Assembly: GCA_022703195.1 (NCBI GenBank)
Contig: JAKLEF010000072.1
Coordinates: forward strand, 1-8,804
Length of the DNA: 8,804 nucleotides
Direction: 5' to 3'
From: Candidatus Fermentibacterota bacterium
GTDB taxonomy: Bacteria; Fermentibacterota; Fermentibacteria; Fermentibacterales; Fermentibacteraceae
Shown here: one piece after another, positions 6,222-8,804 of the stretch
Layout of the letters: each line of letters starts with the position of its first letter
Position numbering within the stretch: position 1 is the stretch's first letter
Made by a program: the position numbers and the translations under genes
The notes under the pieces: model-generated
What the model saw: the letters and a program-made list of their open reading frames with translations, nothing else
The model's database searches: none
What the model was told of the DNA's origin: nothing

Positions 6222-8804
6222 TCAGGCGAGCAGCCGCAATATGGAGGCAACCGCCCCGGTCGTCTCTCCGGGGCCGGCACAGTCGATCCCGATGACCGTC
6301 CTGCCGGTCTTCTCATGCCTCATGGAGAGGCCGGGTCTCCCGGAGAGCGCCTTCGAGGCCTGGGCGCCCCTCCCGGGGCCGAGGACGATGCGAACCGATC
6401 TGCCGCTCCCGATCACTTCCTCCGCGCCCGCACCGCGTGCCAGGAGATGGATCCTCGCCCTCTCCGCGCAGTTCACCACCTGCTCCGGAGGATCGCCGAA
6501 CCTGTCCCTCACGAAGCCCTTCCAGTCCTCTATCTCCGACTCGCTCCCTGCCCTCCATACGTACCTGTAGAGGCGCACCCTCTCGACGACGTCCGGCATG
6601 TAGTCCTCGGGCAGGAAGGCCTCCATGGGCAGCTCGATCCTGACCTGCTGCACGGCATCCCCGGCCGATCCCGAAAGCCTCTCGGCCTCCTCCCGTATGA
6701 GGGACTCGAACATCGAGTACCCTATGGATTCGATGTGGCCGTGCTGCCGCGCCCCCAGGAACTCGCCCGCACCCCTTATCTCGAGGTCCCTCATGGCCAT
6801 GTGCCATCCGGACCCGAGCTCGGTGAACCTCTGGATCGACTCGAGCCTGTTGCGCGCCTCCGGGCTCATGCCGGCCCTGCCGGCGGGATGGATCAGGTAG
6901 CAGTATGCACGGAGGTAGCTCCTCCCGACGCGCCCCCTGAGCTGGTAGAGGTCGGCCATCCCGAACGTGTGGGCGTTGTCGATGAAGATGGTGTTCACCC
7001 TCGGCAGGTCGAGGCCGGATTCGATGATCGCGGTCGACAGGAGGACGTCGCAGTCTCCCTGCATGAAGGAGGACATCACGTCCTCGAGCTGCTCGGGCTT
7101 CATCTGGCCGTGGGCCGTGGCGATCCTGACGCCCCCCAGGAAGCCCGCGAGTTCGGCCCGCACCTTCTCGAGCGTGTGGATCCGGTTGTGGACGAAGAAT
7201 ACCTGCCCTTCGCGCTCAAGCTCCCTCTGGACGGCCGTCTGTATCACCCTTCGGTTGAAGGTGACGAGCTCGGTGTGGATGGGGTACCTGTCGCGCGGCG
7301 GGGTGGCGATGATGGAGATGTCCCTGAAGCCCGAGAGGGCCATGTGCAGCGTCCTGGGGATCGGAGTGGCGGTCATCGAGAGGGTGTCCACCGAGGTCCT
7401 CATCTCCCTGAGGTATTCCTTCTGCCTGACCCCGAACCGGTGCTCCTCGTCGATTATGACGAGCCCCAGCCTGTTGAAGCGCACGTCCTTCGAAAGCAGC
7501 ATGTGGGTCCCGACCACTATGCCGGCCGTGCCTTCCGCCAGTTCCTCGAGCACCTTCCTCCTGGTCTCCCTGTCCTGGAAACGGCTCAGGCAGGCCACCT
7601 TCACCGGGAACTCGGCCAGCCTGTCGCGGAAGGTCTGGTAATGCTGCTCGGCGAGGATCGTGGTGGGCACCATCACGGCCACCTGCCTCCCGGCCTCGGC
7701 CATCCTGAACGCCGCACGGAGCGCCACCTCAGTCTTGCCGTACCCGACGTCGCCGCAGACCAGCCTGTCCATGGGCGTGTCGGAGAGGAAGTCGCGCTTC
7801 GTCCTATCGATGGCCTCCTGCTGGTCGGGCGTCTCCTCGAAGGGGAAGGTCCTCTCCAGGGTTTCCATCAGGTGCCCGGCCGGGCCGAGGGGCTCGCGCC
7901 TCCTGGCCATCCGCTCGGCATAGATCACTGCGAGCCTGCCGGCGATCTCGCCCGCACGGGCCCTCGCCCTGGAGACCTTCGCGTTCCACTGGCCGGTACC
8001 GATCCTGTCGAGCTGCGGGGAGGCATCGCCGGGGACCATGTACCTGTGGACCTGACCGACCTCGGAGACCGGGATGAGCAGCCTGTCGCCGTCGGCATAC
8101 TCGATGGCCAGGCAGTCGAGGGTCTCGCCTCCGGACTCCACCCTCTCCAGGCCCCTGAACAGCCCGACGCCGTACTGCCTGTGGACCACGAGGCTCCCCG
8201 GCGGGAGATCGTCGACCGACGAAACCGACTCCCCGCCCCTGAAGCGCCTTACGATGCCTGGCCTCCGCCTGCCCGAGAGCAGCCGCCGTTCGACGAGCAC
8301 CGCTATCCTCTCCTCCGGCATCCTGAAACCCTCGGAGAGGGAGGCCACGTCCACGGACACGGAGGACTCCAGCGCCGGCGGCAGGAGGGAGCGGAAGGTC
8401 TCGGCCTCGGCGGGGGTGTCGCAGCAGATCCCGATCCTGTATCCCTCCGACCTCCACTGGGCGAAGAGCCGCAGCATCTCCTCGGGATGGCCCAGGAAGC
8501 TCTCCTGAGGCATGGTGTGCGTGTAGCAGTCGACGTCGGAGGAGGGAGCCAGCTCCATCACGAGCGACCTGGGGCAGGCCGCCAGTGCCGTCAGCACCTG
8601 TTCCGGCTCGAAGAACTGGTCTCCGAACCCGAAGGGCAGGCTCCCGGGGAACGACTCCCGCAGGACGGCGTGCGAGGATTCCATCGATTCGCGGATCCTG
8701 TCCGGCTCGACCATGACGACGGTGCCGATCGAGGGCAGGTAGTCGAGGAGCGACGACAGCCCGTCCATGAAGACCGGGAGATGGTGCTCGATGCCGGGGA
8801 AGCT
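6222..8804 (-). CDS. mfd: Transcription-repair coupling factor Mfd (N-terminus beyond the window)
   Basis: Mfd is a cytoplasmic ATP-driven DNA translocase that displaces RNA polymerase stalled at DNA lesions and recruits UvrA for nucleotide excision repair. The frame is open to the window edge and its first residues, SFPGIEHHLPVF, match the family, so an ATG at 8768 is internal. Numbering from the edge, 860 residues are visible of a family norm near 1100-1200. They are the end of the UvrB-like region, the CarD-like RNA-polymerase interaction domain at about 200-255 (VVHRQYGVGLF, GDRLLIPVSEV), the helicase core with Walker A GDVGYGKT (351-358), DEEH (452-455), TATPIPRT (477-484) and QLRGRVGRS (621-629), the translocation (TRG) region after it, and the C-terminal D7 domain at about 717-817. 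All visible motifs are intact. The usual HxxHG of the interaction domain reads HRQYG. It appears to head the downstream foldase genes. Confidence 0.97.
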   Translation of the reverse strand, partial: SFPGIEHHLPVFMDGLSSLLDYLPSIGTVVMVEPDRIRESMESSHAVLRESFPGSLPFGFGDQFFEPEQVLTALAACPRSLVMELAPSSDVDCYTHTMPQESFLGHPEEMLRLFAQWRSEGYRIGICCDTPAEAETFRSLLPPALESSVSVDVASLSEGFRMPEERIAVLVERRLLSGRRRPGIVRRFRGGESVSSVDDLPPGSLVVHRQYGVGLFRGLERVESGGETLDCLAIEYADGDRLLIPVSEVGQVHRYMVPGDASPQLDRIGTGQWNAKVSRARARAGEIAGRLAVIYAERMARRREPLGPAGHLMETLERTFPFEETPDQQEAIDRTKRDFLSDTPMDRLVCGDVGYGKTEVALRAAFRMAEAGRQVAVMVPTTILAEQHYQTFRDRLAEFPVKVACLSRFQDRETRRKVLEELAEGTAGIVVGTHMLLSKDVRFNRLGLVIIDEEHRFGVRQKEYLREMRTSVDTLSMTATPIPRTLHMALSGFRDISIIATPPRDRYPIHTELVTFNRRVIQTAVQRELEREGQVFFVHNRIHTLEKVRAELAGFLGGVRIATAHGQMKPEQLEDVMSSFMQGDCDVLLSTAIIESGLDLPRVNTIFIDNAHTFGMADLYQLRGRVGRSYLRAYCYLIHPAGRAGMSPEARNRLESIQRFTELGSGWHMAMRDLEIRGAGEFLGARQHGHIESIGYSMFESLIREEAERLSGSAGDAVQQVRIELPMEAFLPEDYMPDVVERVRLYRYVWRAGSESEIEDWKGFVRDRFGDPPEQVVNCAERARIHLLARGAGAEEVIGSGRSVRIVLGPGRGAQASKALSGRPGLSMRHEKTGRTVIGIDCAGPGETTGAVASILRLLA

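Noticed and set aside
8766..8768. ATG at 8768 as the start of mfd
   Set aside because: The frame is open through to the window edge and its upstream residues (SFPGIEHHLPVF) match Mfd. About 300 N-terminal residues are missing, so the gene continues outside the window.
1..8804. Defence system, mobile element, CRISPR array, tRNA or rRNA
   Set aside because: No repeats with regular spacing, transposase or integrase motifs, or RNA-gene sequence blocks were seen. All genes fit housekeeping DNA repair, envelope folding, translation quality control and cell division.

Overview
All recognisable genes in this window lie on the minus strand and read from high to low coordinates. The DNA is GC-rich (roughly two thirds G+C by eye). 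Arg is often AGG or CGG, and start sites mostly carry GGAG/GAGG-type ribosome binding sites. A SurA-like chaperone, a lipoprotein with a lipobox, exported proline isomerases and FtsEX together suggest a diderm (Gram-negative-type) bacterium. The lineage cannot be fixed from this window. An uncultured, metagenome-derived phylum is plausible but is only an inference.

Layout in transcription order. (1) 8804-6222: the C-terminal three quarters of Mfd, the transcription-repair coupling factor; its N-terminus lies beyond the window. (2) 6173-4566: a large lipoprotein with a duplicated, degenerate foldase layout. (3) 4546-3725: a secreted parvulin with an intact active site. (4) about 3744-2878: a membrane-anchored parvulin-like protein with an altered active site. 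(5) 2890-1628: a SurA-like two-parvulin periplasmic chaperone. (6) 1638-1354: a small S4 RNA-binding protein of the Hsp15/RqcP family. (7) 1284-608: FtsE, the cell-division ABC ATPase, interrupted by a frameshift near 820. (8) 611-1: FtsX, the partner permease, cut by the window edge.

Genes 2-6 are packed with a 19-base gap or short overlaps, and mfd ends 48 bases before gene 2, so mfd to the S4 gene looks like one transcription unit. The only other real gap (1285-1353) holds two hairpins between the S4 gene and ftsE. There is no gene-free stretch over 300 bases, and I see no tRNA, rRNA, CRISPR array, insertion sequence or phage signature.

Functionally, four consecutive parvulin/SurA-related proteins form an envelope-protein folding block, probably serving secreted and outer-membrane proteins. 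They sit between a DNA-repair gene and a cell-division pair (FtsEX, which activates septal peptidoglycan hydrolases). I did not find a novel defence or mobile system. The most notable points are the four-gene foldase cluster with graded loss of the parvulin active site, the internally duplicated lipoprotein, and the broken ftsE.
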